A stretch of 64,000 bases of DNA from Epiperipatus broadwayi (GCA_028023455.1 JAQFVV010000184.1:1550001-1614000), one strand, 5' to 3'. Shown: positions 1 through 13,649, numbered from the stretch's first letter. Numbers and translations: made by a program. Notes: generated by a model from the sequence alone, not told the origin.

Positions 1-2040
1 TACACTTAATTCTTAATTGTAGGTGGTTAAAAATGAAAAATTTTCTCTTGTGATATATCAATAAAATTTGTACAATTCAGTTATCAATTAAAATATCAGG
101 CACAGAATAGGATCAAGCTGAGTTAATCATGGTCAGTAAGGGTTGTCTTATATAAGAATAAGCTTTATGCACTGTATTTTTAAAATTCCTACTAATGGGT
201 GAGTATGCACAGATTTATATACTAAAACAAACAGTGCAGGTTTGAAGGGTAATTTCCTTCTATATAATTATACAGTGTTAAACTATTAATTTATATTACA
301 CTTCTTAATTTGTAATATATAGACCATAAAAACAATCAATACGTAGATGTTAATGCTATTTACTTATTGCAACATTTTTTCTCTCACATATATTAAATAA
401 TTAAAGTTTTTAAAGTTGAGTAAAGAAACTTGGATACTTGAAAGCTTACAATAATTATTAATACAGAAATACCGATACTAATATCCTGTCCAGAGCAATA
501 TATTAATTCAATTTGTGATTTTCACATGGACAATTTTATACAGCATATTTCAGAGCTACTAATTCAAAATTTTTAAAAATTTAAGTGAAAAATACTATCA
601 CACAGAATAAACTTAAATAATCATAATAATAATAATAAAAAACTATCACAAGCAACAGCATACATTGTGAAAATTTTCTATAAATTCTTCCTTGGTTACA
701 TCATATTGCTAATATTATTTACCTAATACAACATTATTTAATTCCATAATTATTAAATAATTAAAATTTTTAATGCTGAGTAAAGAAAATTAGTTATTCA
801 TATAAGCTTACAATAATTACAAATCTACTACACCCTTTATCAAGTAGAACTCTGTTTTTCATATGGATAGTTTTACACAAGATGTTTTTATAGAAATCAA
901 AGTGAAAAATAAGAATAAACTTAATAATGAAGAAACATTATGAATTGTTTTTTATAAATTATGCACTGGTAAATTGTTTGTCATTCTAAATTAAATTTAA
1001 AACATTTTTTAGCTACTTAAAGCCTGTAACAATTAAAAATACTACACATGGGTCTCTAGTAAAGTTCTAAATGTTTTTTTTAAAAATTATCAATTATCTT
1101 TATTTAAAAATCTTATAGTTTTATTTCAGTTTTTGAATTTCCAAGTATGAACATGATAAGTTAATACACTACTACAACAAATGAAACCATTCAAGATACT
1201 AGTCTTAAATATAATTTACAGTAATTGTAAAATAAATAATTATTGTATGCTTTATAAAATGTTATATATTATAGATATTTGATTAAACACCCATATATGC
1301 ATATTAGAAATTTATGCTCATAAAATACTATGCAAATATTCAAGTTTCCCAAAGTACCATATATAAATAATATACAAAAACTTACAGTGTTAACATCTAA
1401 ATAGGCAAACAGATAAAAATGAACCTACAATTTATTTTTGCCTACTTCATTATTTAAACATTAACATTGTGACATTTTGCACATTATTTACATGTGGTGT
1501 TTTATATACATTGAAGCAATCAATGTCTAATCATCATCGAGCTTCATGTTTCACCAACTATACTAACCTCCTAGGGGTCCGCAATTCAGACCTTGCTATA
1601 AGTATATGCTATTCACTCACACATTGTATTCTGAATCATTAGAAAGATTAGTAAAATTAATTTTTATTTAGTAAAATAAAACAGTAGTTTGAGTGATGTG
1701 TATATATATATTATGACTAAAGCAATAATTTTATTGCTATGTTTATTGCTGGAAAATACATTTGCTTATATATTTGTGATTATTTTTATATATGTGTATA
1801 TTTAATGTGACAACAAAGAAGAATGGGGAGGCTCGAAATACTAAAATAATCTTTGTTTAAATTCAGCTTGTTGCCTTTAATTAAAATTGTCAATCGCAAT
1901 TAAGATCGAAACCAAATTATTTATCAGTTGTTTTCAAATCTTTCAAAACAGCTACAATGGTATTTCAAGCCTTATCTGTTGAAAATATTTTGCTAATTAA
2001 ATGTTGTTTTTAAAGGCATTACAGAGATAGGGTTGGTATA
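1..2040. other. AT-rich spacer with a diverged tandem duplication
   Basis: No gene is visible. Positions ~360-620 and ~718-930 share an ordered series of similar blocks, including agtaaagaaa followed by agcttacaataatta and then a gtgaaaaata/aataaactta block. This suggests an old ~360-bp tandem duplication. The rest is AT-rich simple sequence with stops in all frames. Confidence 0.4.
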
Positions 2041-2059
2041 TCAAAATGCATTCTAGGTG

Positions 2060-2770
2060 GTATTAAAATATAAAAGGAGCCACAGAACAAAGGAAGTCAG
2101 TTTTTGAGTTACTTTCAGTTTTTAGTTATCTTTCAGTGAGTTGAGATTTTCGGCAGTCAGTTTAGTTTCGAAGCATTTCAAGACCTTAACTTTAAGAAGC
2201 CAGTACAAGTCCTGCACGATGAAGCACGAGTAGAGCAATCTAGCACCTTTCTCTTTTTCTCTCGTAGAACTGTCTGCCTGCAACTGCCATGTTCCATCCG
2301 GCCGACTATACAACATGATTACTTCCGACTGCTGATTGCTAATGATGCCATTATGCTGTTTTTCCTTAGGTGACCTTTAAATTAGAACTGCCTTCATAAG
2401 TCAATACTTTTGTAATTTGTAATCTATAGTTCAACCTTCATATCTTAATTTATATATTATTTTATAAGCTTCTGCTAATTTTGCTTTTAAACTCTCTCTC
2501 AGTAATCTTTTATTAATATCATGTATTTTAACTTACCTTTCATACTTAATTAACTTATATATATAATGTGTGCGATTCCATTAAGATTTTATGTATTTTG
2601 TTTAATGTATAGATATAATTTATTTTCTTTAATGTGCCAAAATTGCCAAATTCGCGAGTTTGGAAAAGGGGGAAAATAATTGTTTAACTTGGAAAAGGGC
2701 TGGGATTATTTAAAACCTATCAATAAAGTTTTGTTTATATTAAATAGAAATTGCTCGCGAGTTTGGTTTC
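2060..2770 (+). promoter_or_regulatory. Possible Pol II promoter and leader, LTR-like
   Basis: A TATA-like box (atataaaagga, ~2068) is followed by ~280 bp of unusually GC-balanced sequence (2,090-2,340). An aataaag polyadenylation-like signal follows near 2,722. Two copies of cgcgagtttgg lie at ~2,654 and ~2,756. TATA, structured leader and polyA signal within ~650 bp resemble a U3-R-U5 arrangement of a retroelement LTR. I found no second LTR, target duplication or flanking gag/pol, so this could equally be a host promoter fragment. The open frame at 2122-2316 (minus) shows no recognisable domain and is not called. Confidence 0.2.
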
Positions 2771-2799
2771 ATTTTAAATTCATTATTCTTGAAGTCAAT

Positions 2800-5700
2800 T
2801 AAAAACTTTTATCGTGGATAAATTCTGTTAAGTTTACTGCTTTGAAATTGTATTTAAAATTTCATTTTAAAAGATCGTGAACCTTGATTAAAATAATTAA
2901 TCTATCCTTTTCTGCTGTTGCCTAAGGGCCAATGTAATCCATAATACGTATATGGGAATCGAATTTAAATATAAATTTTATTAGCTTAATATTATAAATA
3001 AAAGTTATTATTCATTATGATTTGTTAAATGACTCAGAATTGAAAACAGATTATTGCACAAGAGGTTAGACCATTTCCAAACTTTAAATAATATTATAAA
3101 ATTATACAAACATTGCTGGCATACCTTTTCCTTTATTCTGATATTTTATCTTTTCCATTTCTTGATTGTTTTGTTATTGGGGACATCGAAAGTTTGAAGC
3201 TCCCATCCTACTTTTCAAAATCATTCATAATCAGAGTCACTACTCCCTGTGGAACGTAAAGTTTATGAGATTTATGTGCTGCGAATGACAGCACATCCAG
3301 ATCTGGGCTCTCAAACCCAGCCTCTCCTTCAATATTGCTCCACCAGAATGTGCGGACATATCCAATCTAAGTTCGTTTCAAATATTCTTTTAAAATGATA
3401 AAATATCCACAATCACCATGAGGCCTTATTTCTTTATTGTATGCTAGTACCATTACTCTGCTCTTTAATTTGATCACCGTCCGCCTAACCTTAGTAAGTC
3501 ACAATGATGTGTTAAAGATAATGATTCATTTCATAAAATACGTTCAGTATGTTGATCTTAAAACTGCTTTCGTTTAAAAAAGCGTTATCGATTCCCAGAG
3601 ACGTAAATCAATTTGTATAATTTATTCTCGTAAATATTGCGCATTGTTTGTTTCTTATGTATACTTATTCTAAAGACGCTATGTCCAAACAATGCCTATC
3701 AAACATATGTAATGATTTTAAGATTGTAAATAAATGATTGAGACCGTACATTTATATTTATTTGTCAAAATGATTAATGTTAAATTATCATGTATCTTTC
3801 TGTAATCCGAATCTGTTCCGATCTTGTAGATTGTTTTGTACATCCACAGCATTTTATTTGTAAATATTTGTAAATTGGCATATTAACCTGCACAACTTAT
3901 AACACATTCTATAAAATTATATTCATGAAATAATTGATGTAAAGGGGATTTTATAAAACAAATCCCAAGTTTTCAAAATGTATAAGATCACTCCAAGCGT
4001 GAAGCAATTTTGTAACATATATATGCATTTTCTACATTTATTAAATATATATAATTTCATGTAAATCCTGGTTTGTTTTTGAATTCTTATTTTCTAGTTA
4101 ATATTTAGAACTATTTTCTTTAGCTAAGAACCTAGCATTAATAAATAACTATAATAAATGTAATTCCTGGGCTACTCCAATCTCGATCATCATCATCAGT
4201 CTGATCTTATGCTCTACCGCTTTGCTTCTGGGCACAGAATTAAAATAATTTTACTGTGTCATCAGGATTGTTGTTCATTGGGTCAGAGATTCGAAGAATA
4301 GGCAAATAGGTTAGAATTCAGGATTGCTCCAGACCTGTGTATCTCGAGCATGATCGGATTCGAGGTACTTTTGCTTAGGATTTGAATCTTGTTAAGTGAG
4401 CATACTATTTTGACTGGTACAACATATCTGAGGAAACTAGCCTTAAAAACTTACTGCAGGACATAAATTTTAATATTTCTTGAAGGAAAAGATAGTGTTC
4501 ATCAATCTAATCAATAATTAGTGTTTACTATTTTATTTCTTTGGCTTTTATCCCTGTAGTTATTTGCTAGTTTATAAAAAAAAATGTACACATTTCTACA
4601 GACTGTATAAGTGAAAAAAATATCTCACATGAATTTCACAGCTTATTTGCATACTTCCAAGATAAGTTCTCTTCAGTCTATTTTAGAACCATCTACTGTA
4701 AGCTTGAAAACTCAGTGAACACTGGATGATATTGTACCATAACATCTATATTTTCAGGACATTTTCTGGTCTTTGCCTTTGTCAGTGAGAATTTGAAATT
4801 TAAAGCTATTAGCTTAAATAGTATAAAAGTGTAAAAGATGACTGGTTTCTAGATGCATATATGTTTATATCCACTTTTGAATCTTAAGTCCTCACTTATG
4901 AAGGCAAAAGCCAGAAATCATTTTGGGTATATGAATAATGTAGGCATACTATCTGGCAATTATTGATTGTTCAAGATTATAGCAGATGGCTGTAGAATAG
5001 AATGAAGAGACCTATTCTTAGGCAAAATTACAGTATGAAAATTTTTAACTATCTGAAAAGGTCTGAAAATCCATCAGAATTGCAGCTCCAGTTGTAAATA
5101 TAGCAGGCAAATAACTAATCATTGCCCTATAAAAATTTTCATATACATATAATAGGTTAACATTTATAAAAATAAGATCAATTATTTTTTAAAGCTTGAT
5201 AAATTAAGATATAGTTTAAAACTTGACTAAAACTAATTAAGACAAGATTTAGATAACAGAGACATTAAATAAGATATATGATAAACAAAAAGCTTAACCT
5301 ATTAAGAATAAACCTTTCACATTAGACGAATCTGCTCCATTAATTTTTTTTTATTACTATCATTATATTTACTACTACTTTACTTGCTAATGCTCATTAA
5401 ATCTAAAGCTTCTCTGCTATTTAATTTAAATATCACACTCTGCAAAATCCATCCCATCTCCCACTAAAACTAAAATAAATCAAAGATAATGAATTTTTAA
5501 AATCTGATTAAATAAATATTTAAAAAAAAAAAAGCTATCTTGCAAAAAAAAAAGAAAAAAAGCTATGAATTTAAGAAAACCACAGGAGGGTTTAAAATAA
5601 CAGAGGAGAATGGAATTTAGGCTTGACTAACTTAAATTAAAAAAAAATTATTAAACAAATTGTTGCTGAAAATGAAAGTATATATATATAGTATAGAAAC

Positions 5701-5900
5701 ATTGTTTTATACTTTGAGTAGTGATGGCAAAGAATTAGCTCTTTTAATTACATATTTCTTTTGACTTTCAGTTTTTATTATTGTAAATCCAACTTCCATA
5801 TTCTATCAATATTTAATACCGTAAAAAAAATTATGGCAGTTTAAATATTTAAAAAATATAAACAATTATTCTCTTATACAAATCCAAGGATTGAACTATG
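2800..5900. other. AT-rich spacer, no gene seen
   Basis: I see no sustained coding frame. At 3,271-3,320 there are two adjacent small perfect hairpins (stem atgtgctg/cagcacat, then ctggg/cccag). A slightly GC-richer patch lies at 4,180-4,400. Homopurine A-runs occur at 5,520-5,570. Confidence 0.45.
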
Positions 5901-5919
5901 TATTATAAATTTAGAATCC

Positions 5920-6990
5920 TTTTATATGTAGATGTACAAAAAACATTTCTTCAATGATTAAAGTATTGGATCATCAAGGTATAGATCCAGGATATTGTCA
6001 TATTTTAAAGAATATTTATAAAAATGCAACAGCAACAATTAGATTACATAATGATACTGGGAAAGTCAACATTGAGAAAGGTGTAAGACAAGGTGACTCC
6101 ATATCTCCAAAACTTTTTACAGCAGTGCTGCAAGAAGTATTTTGTGGATTAAAATGGGAAACTAAAGGCGTGAAAGTAAATGGAGATTATTTAAGTCATT
6201 TAGATTTTGCAGACGATGTAGTTGTTTTTGCAAATAATGCTTCATAGCTGCAGGAAATGTTGCAGGAGTTATCAGATAAAAGTAGGAAAGTATGACTAAA
6301 GATAAATGTTAAAAAGACTAAAGTAATGTTTAATCGATTTGCTCAAAATATGAAAATAAAAATTGATTATGATGAATTAGAAGAAGTTCACAGTTACAAA
6401 TACCTTGGTCAGATTATTAATACAGATGGAAATATAATGGAGGAAATTAATTATAGAATTAAACTTAGTTGGAGTGCTTTTGATAGAAATAACTTGATAC
6501 TAAAAGGAAATATGCCTATGTGTTTGAAAAGAAAGGTTTTTAACAAATGTGTTTTACCAGTCCTTACTTATGGATCTGAGACTTGGACACTCAATAGAAG
6601 TGCAATACAGAGACTTCAGACCACTCAAAGAAGTATGGAGATATGTATGTTGGGATTAACAAGAAGAGATCGAAAATGCAATGTATGGGTAAGAGAACAA
6701 ACAGGTGTTACTGACCTCATTGAAAAAATTAAAAAGATTGAAGTGGAGTTGGGCTGGACATATTTCTAGAAGAGATGATAATAGATGGACAATTGAAATT
6801 TTAAACTGGATTCCAAGAGATTGTAAAAGACCCAGAAAGAGATCACATGTGAGATGGATGGATGAAATAAAAAAGCGTGCAGGGGTGATGTGGAGAAGAG
6901 AAACTAAAGATCGGAGAAGATGGATTAAATTTGGAGAGACCTTCATCCTGTAATAGATTGATAATGGTTGATAATGATGATGATGATGAC
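5920..6990 (+). pseudogene. 5'-truncated RTE-type LINE reverse transcriptase
   Basis: This is the C-terminal part of a non-LTR retrotransposon reverse transcriptase, which would copy element RNA at a nicked target. The frame starting near 5,954 shows the RT motifs GVRQGDSISPKLFTAVL and LSHLDFADDVVVFAN (FADD catalytic box). After an in-frame TAG (6,245) and TGA (~6,293) the same frame continues with YKYLGQIINTDG, LPVLTYGSETWTL and RLQTTQRSME, the typical order in RTE/BovB-like elements. A frameshift near 6,745 leads to WAGHISRRDDNRWT and the C-terminus ending at 6,953. Just upstream, a weak YVDVQKTF-like trace (~5,930) marks the 5' truncation. The sequence ends in a short gat-repeat tail (6,970-6,990), a known habit of RTE 3' ends. 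Two stops and one frameshift make it a pseudogene. A second, older copy lies at 21.2-22.6 kb on the other strand. Confidence 0.85.
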
Positions 6991-9655
6991 AAAAAAAATG
7001 TATTATAATTTTTTTTATATTTTATTTACTTTTTTTAAAATCACATAATGCTGTGGATATGGAAATAGTTTATATGGGAGGTCAAGCTATATGTAAATTG
7101 TTTCAAAACAATATATTATAATAATTTTCAAAATGAATATATACTATATAAATAATAATCAAATAATTTATTGTTTACGACTTCCTTCAAGTTCAAGCAA
7201 TGGAAATGACAGATCTTGAGCTCCAGAGCCCACCATTTTATCACTGCAATTAAATCCCACTTAGCAATATACTATATCAATTTATTTTATAAGTCTTGTA
7301 ATTTTCTGTAGGCAGTCATTGACAATTACTATCTTCTTTAATAATCTGATATTTATAGATTGTAATTAAATATATATAATGATAACTTTTTATTTAAAAA
7401 ATTAATCAAATCATTTTATTGTATAAAGTTAAAAACTAACCTACTTTTAAATTTATAATTAAAAAAAAATAGACATTCATTAAAAAATTGGCATGTGATT
7501 TCTGATATAGTTTAAAAGTTACAGCAAATTTAAAAAGCTGATGCAAATCAGATTTTTGAAGCAATAAATCCATTCTTTTTTAATATTAAGTTTTGAATAA
7601 AAAAATTTAAAATTATTTTTGAATAATTTATAAAATGCCTCCCCCCCCCAGACATTTTTTATCATATAGTTCCTTACTGAGAAAGTCAGTTAACATTTAA
7701 GTTTGCCATATTAAAATTTTTCTGCCAGTTTTTTATTTATCTTAATTGGAAATCAACTTGAAAATAACTTCTAACCACTGAGCAAATTTCTCAGTTTTAT
7801 TCAAATTTTATTTATTTAAAAAAAAAAACAGAAGATAAAATGGAGCTTGTTTCTTCCAAGCTCCCTTCATGTATATCATGATAAATTTGATTACAATAGA
7901 ATATGTATTGTTTATTAAACAGCATGTGTACAATATCTTTCAACATAAACATATAAATACAACAAAAGTGTTTTATATGTGAATAGTATGCATATAAAAA
8001 TTAAGATTATAGTATAAACAAAATTTTAAAAAATAATAATAAAATTATTCACAATAAAATGAGAGAATACATTTATACATATTGTGTGTGAATGTTTACT
8101 TTTTCATAGTCAATCAAAAAATAAAAATAAAAAATTTAAAATAAATGAGCAGTAAAGTATCAGACTTACATTGCAATTAAATATATTATAAAACATTCTT
8201 TTCCAGTGTTAACTTCAAAATCAATACAGTCACCCTCACTTGCTATTAACCATTTTAGATTCTTCATTAAACTCTTTAAACTTTGAATTTTCAGAAGCAA
8301 TACAAGAATGTCTTACAATTATTTTTTTCTGGCACTACTAAATCAATAACTTTTATTTTATCACTTAAGAAAGATTTGATAAAACTTTTAGCTTTGCAAT
8401 TAGAAAATGTTTTGTTATACAAAATAGTTTACCCCATGAAAATTTGGAAAGAATAAATTAGTCAAAAAATATATTATGCTTTCAACATAATCCTAAGAAA
8501 TTTTATTAGTAAACATGATCACATACTGTGCTTTACAACAGAAAAATTACTACTGCCAAATCATTAAAATGTTTTGAATTTATGAATTTTAATATTTTTA
8601 CTTTTTATTTATTTGCTCTCTTTTTGGGGGAGGGTGATAACATATATTAATACCACATTTATTGTGGTTTCATGGTCTAATTCATTTTTTAATAATTTTA
8701 TAATCCCTTACCCTCTTTAGAATCTTGACTAACTGATTGGTTTTAAAATCACATTATTACTTTTAATTTAAATATGAACAATATCCATAATTAATGAATT
8801 ATATAATTAACAAATATGCTTACATTGTTAAAAGGCTTTATTTTTTTTAAACAAAAAAAACCTATTACAACCAGATTTAAAAAGTTACAATATATATATA
8901 TGTTGGATTCTGTATTTATTACTGACAGAGTCTACACTTGTAAAATAGTAAAAAAATTATCAATTATGGTTTAGTGAGATAACTATAAAATCTTTCGCTT
9001 AAAGAATAAAACTTAATGAGACAATTCTTAAAGACAGTATTTTGAAAGATTTAACACAAATATTCCTGATATTTTTTGATTCCTCTTTTGTATGTGTGTG
9101 CATATGCATGATAGGAATATAGATATATAATTAAATAAATTTAAAAAATTGTATAGTTTTAGAGGTTATATATAAATAATTAATTTACTAGTGTACTTAA
9201 TAAATATTTAACAAATTAACCTTTCACATTTTCCCACATTCCTCTAAAGTTTGTTATATATAGGTACACATCCAAAATGGTCATTAAATATTCTACTGCA
9301 GAACAAAAGTTTTCCCAACTATTACTTTTACAGGAACAGTGAAGGAGAGGTTTTATTTTACAGGATTTTCAGTTGTTGAATGTGAGAGTTTGAGATTTTT
9401 ATTCTTGTTTTAATTTCTATATAAAAATAGTTTGATGTCCATTTACAAATCAACATTGTATGCTTAACTGAGAGGAGATGACTTGAAAAAAAAAAAAATC
9501 TCAAAAACTATTATTTTTTTCCCCAAGTTTTACCTAGTTAGTATTCACTTTTAAATCATGATAATGATAGTCAAATAAGCTATCTTGGAAGCATTTGGGT
9601 TTTATCACTTCTTCCCTCTTTCTCTTTATGTATATATTCTAGCAGTAACTGTCCT
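6991..9655. other. AT-rich spacer, no gene seen
   Basis: No convincing coding frame or structured repeat was recognised. There are homopolymer runs (C-run at ~7,640, A-runs) and scattered TA microsatellites. Confidence 0.4.
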
Positions 9656-9659
9656 TTAA

Positions 9660-10250
9660 AACAATTAGTAATAATAAAATTAACATTAAAATGAAAACAT
9701 AATATTCAAAAATATTTTACCCAGAAAAACAAAAATAACTAATAGACAACTGTGTATATAGTGCAGTGATTAAACAATTTTATTTTTAGTTGTCTAATTT
9801 ATATAGCTACAGATAATGATCAAATTGAACACACATAAAAAACAAATTTCTATGCAGATTCAATTATATTTCCTAAGCGCTACCCACCTTAATATAGTTA
9901 TTAAATGACAAAATAAATAATTGACCTGGACTTTGAATGAGAAATAAACAAACAAAAATTATTAACAATAACAATAACTTTAATTAACAAATAGAAGAAT
10001 GATAATAATAATGTTGATGATGATGATGAAGATGTTGATGTTGATGATGATGATGATGATGACGATGATGATGATAATAATAATAATAATAAAGAATGTA
10101 TGTACATTTAAAATTATACAATGAGCATGTACAGAGGAAAAATCATTGTGGTTTTATAATAATTCATCTAGAAAAGCTAATAGTAAGTTCAGTTTTTATA
10201 CCTTGATATCTTTGTGAGCACATGTATATATATTTCTATATTTATGAATA
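9660..10250. repeat. Interspersed repeat family A, copy 1, left module
   Basis: This block is homologous in order and orientation to 14,050-14,720. Both contain a shared aaaatgaaaaca block, then ttgtctaatttatatagc, then cacacataaaa, then attaacaataacaataac, then a trinucleotide microsatellite, then aaaagctaatagtaagttca. In this copy the microsatellite (10,000-10,092) is a mix of aat, gat and gaa units. The serine-rich minus-strand open frame here is only translated microsatellite. Confidence 0.75.
10000..10092. repeat. Mixed (AAT)/(GAT) microsatellite
   Basis: Imperfect trinucleotide array of gat, gtt, gaa and aat units at the same position within family A where copy 2 carries a pure (AAT)n array. 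Confidence 0.9.
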
Positions 10251-11645
10251 TCTATTTTATTTTTAAATGGAGGAAAAAATGTAACCCTCCAGCCTGAGCT
10301 TACAGGCACTGCTTTTATCTGAATTTTTTTTTTATTATATATTACCGAATATTAAAAGTCACGTGTAAATAAATTATAAAGTGTTTTAAAAATGATAATA
10401 ATAATTGTTAAAAGTAAAATGTATTATCATTTTTATTTTAAAATAACGAGATGTTTTAAAACAAAAAAACATTATTATGAGAACCAACAGACACTTCTTC
10501 AATAATCTGTACTTTCAAGAAAAAAGTGGGAATTTGTGACTTTATTATATCACTTACTGAATAGAAGTCAGTAAAAATAATAATGATTTTTTAAGTAATT
10601 CATGGGATAGAAAAACTCTAGAATGCTTTCCCTATTCTTTCCAATTGTATAGTTGACCATGAGCTGTAAACAAAGGAATACCTTCGTATTAACTTTGATC
10701 TTGCTGATCTGTTCATTTCTATTTAATGCTGAAGCCAAGTATGTGACTCTTACTTGCTATGAGAAGAAAACTAGCCATCTTAATTGATTATTACATAGAA
10801 CTATTCTTCTATGAATTAGATTGTAAATCTACTTATTTTGATGCTCTAAATATCTGAGAAACTCTCATATGAAAATTACAATGGAATCTCTCATAGGAAA
10901 ACTACCCTGGACTGAATCAAAAGAAGTTAAAATGTTAATATTGCTAGCAGATATTTAAAATTAATTATTTTAACTTAAACATCTGCTAACAATATTAACA
11001 TTTTAACTTCTTTTGATTCATACAATGGTAGTTTCCCTATAAGGATTTCCACTGTAATTTTCCTATGAGAATTTACCAGATAAATAATTCATTGAAATAA
11101 GTAGATTTACAAACTAATTCATAGAAGAATATTTCTATGTGATTATCAATTTAGATAGACAGTTTTCTTCTTATAGCAAGTAAGTTTACATAGTTTGCTT
11201 CAGCATTAGACAGTAATAAACAAATGAACAGGATCAAAGTTAATTTGAAGGCATCCCTTTGTTTACAGCTCCATGGTCAGTTACACAATTGGAAAGGTCA
11301 GGGAAGGCATTCTGGAGTTTTTCTATCCCAAGGATTGCATAGTTTTTAGTTAAATAATCATTATCATTTTTACTGAATGACAAGATGAAGCTGTTACCAA
11401 TTTCCAATTTTTTCTTTATTTTAAAATAGCAATTTTTTATTTTAAAATAAAAATGATAATACATTTTACTTTTAACAAGTATTATTATCATTTCAAAACA
11501 CTTAATAATTTATTTACACATGGCTTTTAATTTAATATTCTGTAATATATAATACAGAAAAATATTCAAAAAGCAATGCCTGCAAACTTGGATATGATGA
11601 TTACATTTTTTCTTTCTCTATTTAGGAATAAAATGAAATCAATTT
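10245..11645. repeat. 1.4-kb palindrome (two inverted ~700-bp arms)
   Basis: The left arm (10,245-10,966) and right arm (10,967-11,645) are inverted copies of each other, centred at about 10,966. The centre shows agaagttaaaatgttaatatt read outward on both sides. Farther out, ttattatcatttt, the outer aatgataata/attttactttta blocks and finally acattttttc match in inverse orientation. Arms are imperfect (small indels and substitutions) and there is essentially no spacer. The second family A copy (14,731-15,120) contains only the right-arm sequence. The structure resembles a foldback or palindromic MITE. The minus-strand open frame at 11,240-11,491 is part of this repeat and has no recognisable domain. 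Confidence 0.75.
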
Positions 11646-11649
11646 AGCA

Positions 11650-12640
11650 TAAACATTGCTCAATTTTATTTCTATTCTAAAAAACTTTCTTTTAATTTTA
11701 CAATAATGTCATATTTAACTATACTTCTTTGAAAATGGACTTACAAACTCATACAAACATAACAAACAATGGCATCCTTAGTCTAGATATCATTTATAAA
11801 TCCATTACATTGCTATAAAAAGATTTTTTTTCATTACTTCCATTAATATTATTTATTGGATTTCATCATCCACTTGCAATGCTGAGATTAACAAAGAAAT
11901 CTCCCACTGACTATGAATGTCTCATGTATCATGAATACCAAGAGAGGTATCTCAATTGCACATATATCAACCAAACCATATAAGTGAACAATACATTCAA
12001 ATAAAGCCTTGCTCTGTTATGAAACTTAGAGACTAATACATCATAAGAATTATACCTGGCTCAGTCTCAAGACTTAGAGGCTGACAAATATAAAAATATA
12101 CCTGGTTCACTTTTGAGACTTAGAAGCTGAAAAATACAAAAATGTAATATGGTTGGGAACAGTGCTGAGATAAGGACTCTGAAGTATTAATAAAACATAA
12201 ATTCAAAACAATAAAAAACTCTTCATACATCATCAATACAGAAAGCAATATGATCACCATTGATAAACTCATAAAATTAATTTTGCTTTCAAATTATATG
12301 GTGTCTTACATGCTTCAGCAAATAACATTATTATACCTAATTCATTTATCATGATTTCTTTAACAATTATTGTTTTAGAATTTGAAGATTACAATTCATT
12401 TTTTAAAACTAATATTTTTTTTCTTAGTGGTATTTACTTTTAGTAGGTGTACTATATAATCACTTGTTTATTCTTCTACATCATATACCCATTAACACAT
12501 CCTGAGTCATCAACTTAGAGATCATCCTTATTCATAGAAGGATTAAGCTTTGTCATTCTTTAAACATTTTTTTTATTAAAATGCAGGCCTTCAGTCAGAA
12601 TGACCTGAAAGACATTTTATTTACCATAAAGTAATTTTGA
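11650..12640. other. AT-rich spacer, no gene seen
   Basis: Contains a local near-repeat: gagacttagagg/gagacttagaag blocks at ~12,060-12,130 (cctggctcag.../cctggttcac...), a short ~55-bp tandem duplication. No coding signal recognised. Confidence 0.35.
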
Positions 12641-12649
12641 TTCATGATT

Positions 12650-13610
12650 AGCAAAAATGAATTCCTTATTTTCTCCACTCTTTACTTTTATTCTCGCATA
12701 GTGAGTTCTTGAACTTAAATTTCTTAGACAATCTATCTAGCTTGACTATTTGCCTTAACTCTAGGTTTCTCTTCTCTAGTTCTCTAAATTTTAATCTGGG
12801 TAGTTTCCTATTACTTCTTTTATATACCCTATCAAATAAAATACTTCCATATTTAATTCTATTAAAATGATATTCTTGATCACCTATTTCTTTAATATTT
12901 AAGTAACCTGATTCATTTTCCAAATCAGATATTTCTCCTCCAAAGAGTTATTAGACTATCAATATACTGAACATTTGTAACTATGAGTTGGGTAGTCATC
13001 ACTAGCTTTATTTATTTCAACTAACTTAGATTGAATATCTATTTCTAGCAATTCTGAAATTATATGACAACTAACTTTATCTACTTGCTCAACCACCACC
13101 ACATTTTTATTAGTTTCTCTGATTTCATTTATCAGTTGGGCCTCAAGACTTTCCTCACTAATTTTACTTTCTAACTCTACAAAACAATTTTCCAACCTAT
13201 CTATTATTTGTTCACTTAATTTCTCTATTTGTTTTTATTTTCTTTTATCTAACTTTCAATTTTGCTTTTATATTCTTCATTTTGTTCTTCCATTTGGCTT
13301 TTCATTTCTGTGAATATGCTTTCCATATTCTCTTTATTTTCTTTATTTTATGTTAGATCTTCACTTTGTTTTTCAAACTTTCTATTTCATTCTGTATGTT
13401 GTTCTTCCATTAACTTAAACATTATTTCCCTTCTTATTATTTGTTTTAAGGTCTTCACTTTGTTTTTTGATTTGATCTTTCATTTGATCCTTCAGATTTT
13501 CATTTTGTTTTTCAATTTTTTTATTCAATTCTATGAGCATATTCATGATCATATTCATAAACTCACTATTATGAATTTCAGTTTTACTTTCCTGAGCTTC
13601 CATCTTTGCT
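12650..13610 (-). pseudogene. Decayed coiled-coil frame, gag/ORF1-like
   Basis: Three minus-strand open segments lie in order: 13,415-13,603, 12,959-13,195 and 12,666-12,923. Stops and frameshifts separate them. The first starts MEAQESKTEIHNSEF and runs into a Lys/Glu/Gln-rich heptad-like stretch (LNKKIEKQNENLKDQMKDQ), a probable coiled coil. The second is acidic and helical (ESLEAQLINEIRETNKN). The third is basic, with FRELEKRNLELRQIVKL near its end. Strong Glu/Lys bias sustained on one strand over ~950 bp is unlike the surrounding AT-rich noise. Gag or ORF1 proteins of animal retroelements often have an N-terminal coiled coil of this kind, but I see no zinc knuckle and recognise no family. 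A decayed host gene is the alternative. Confidence 0.35.
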
Positions 13611-13649
13611 TTATTTCAAGTAATCATAAATACAAATTATAATAAAATT

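Noticed and set aside
4240-4275. CTGATGA on the minus strand with a following cacag/ctgtg stem, possible hammerhead
   Set aside because: No GAAA core after the stem and no closing stem I.
13262-13642. 126-codon plus-strand frame, Phe/Ser-rich and apparently membrane-like
   Set aside because: It is the antisense of the Lys/Glu-rich coiled-coil frame; hydrophobicity is what antisense of such codons gives.
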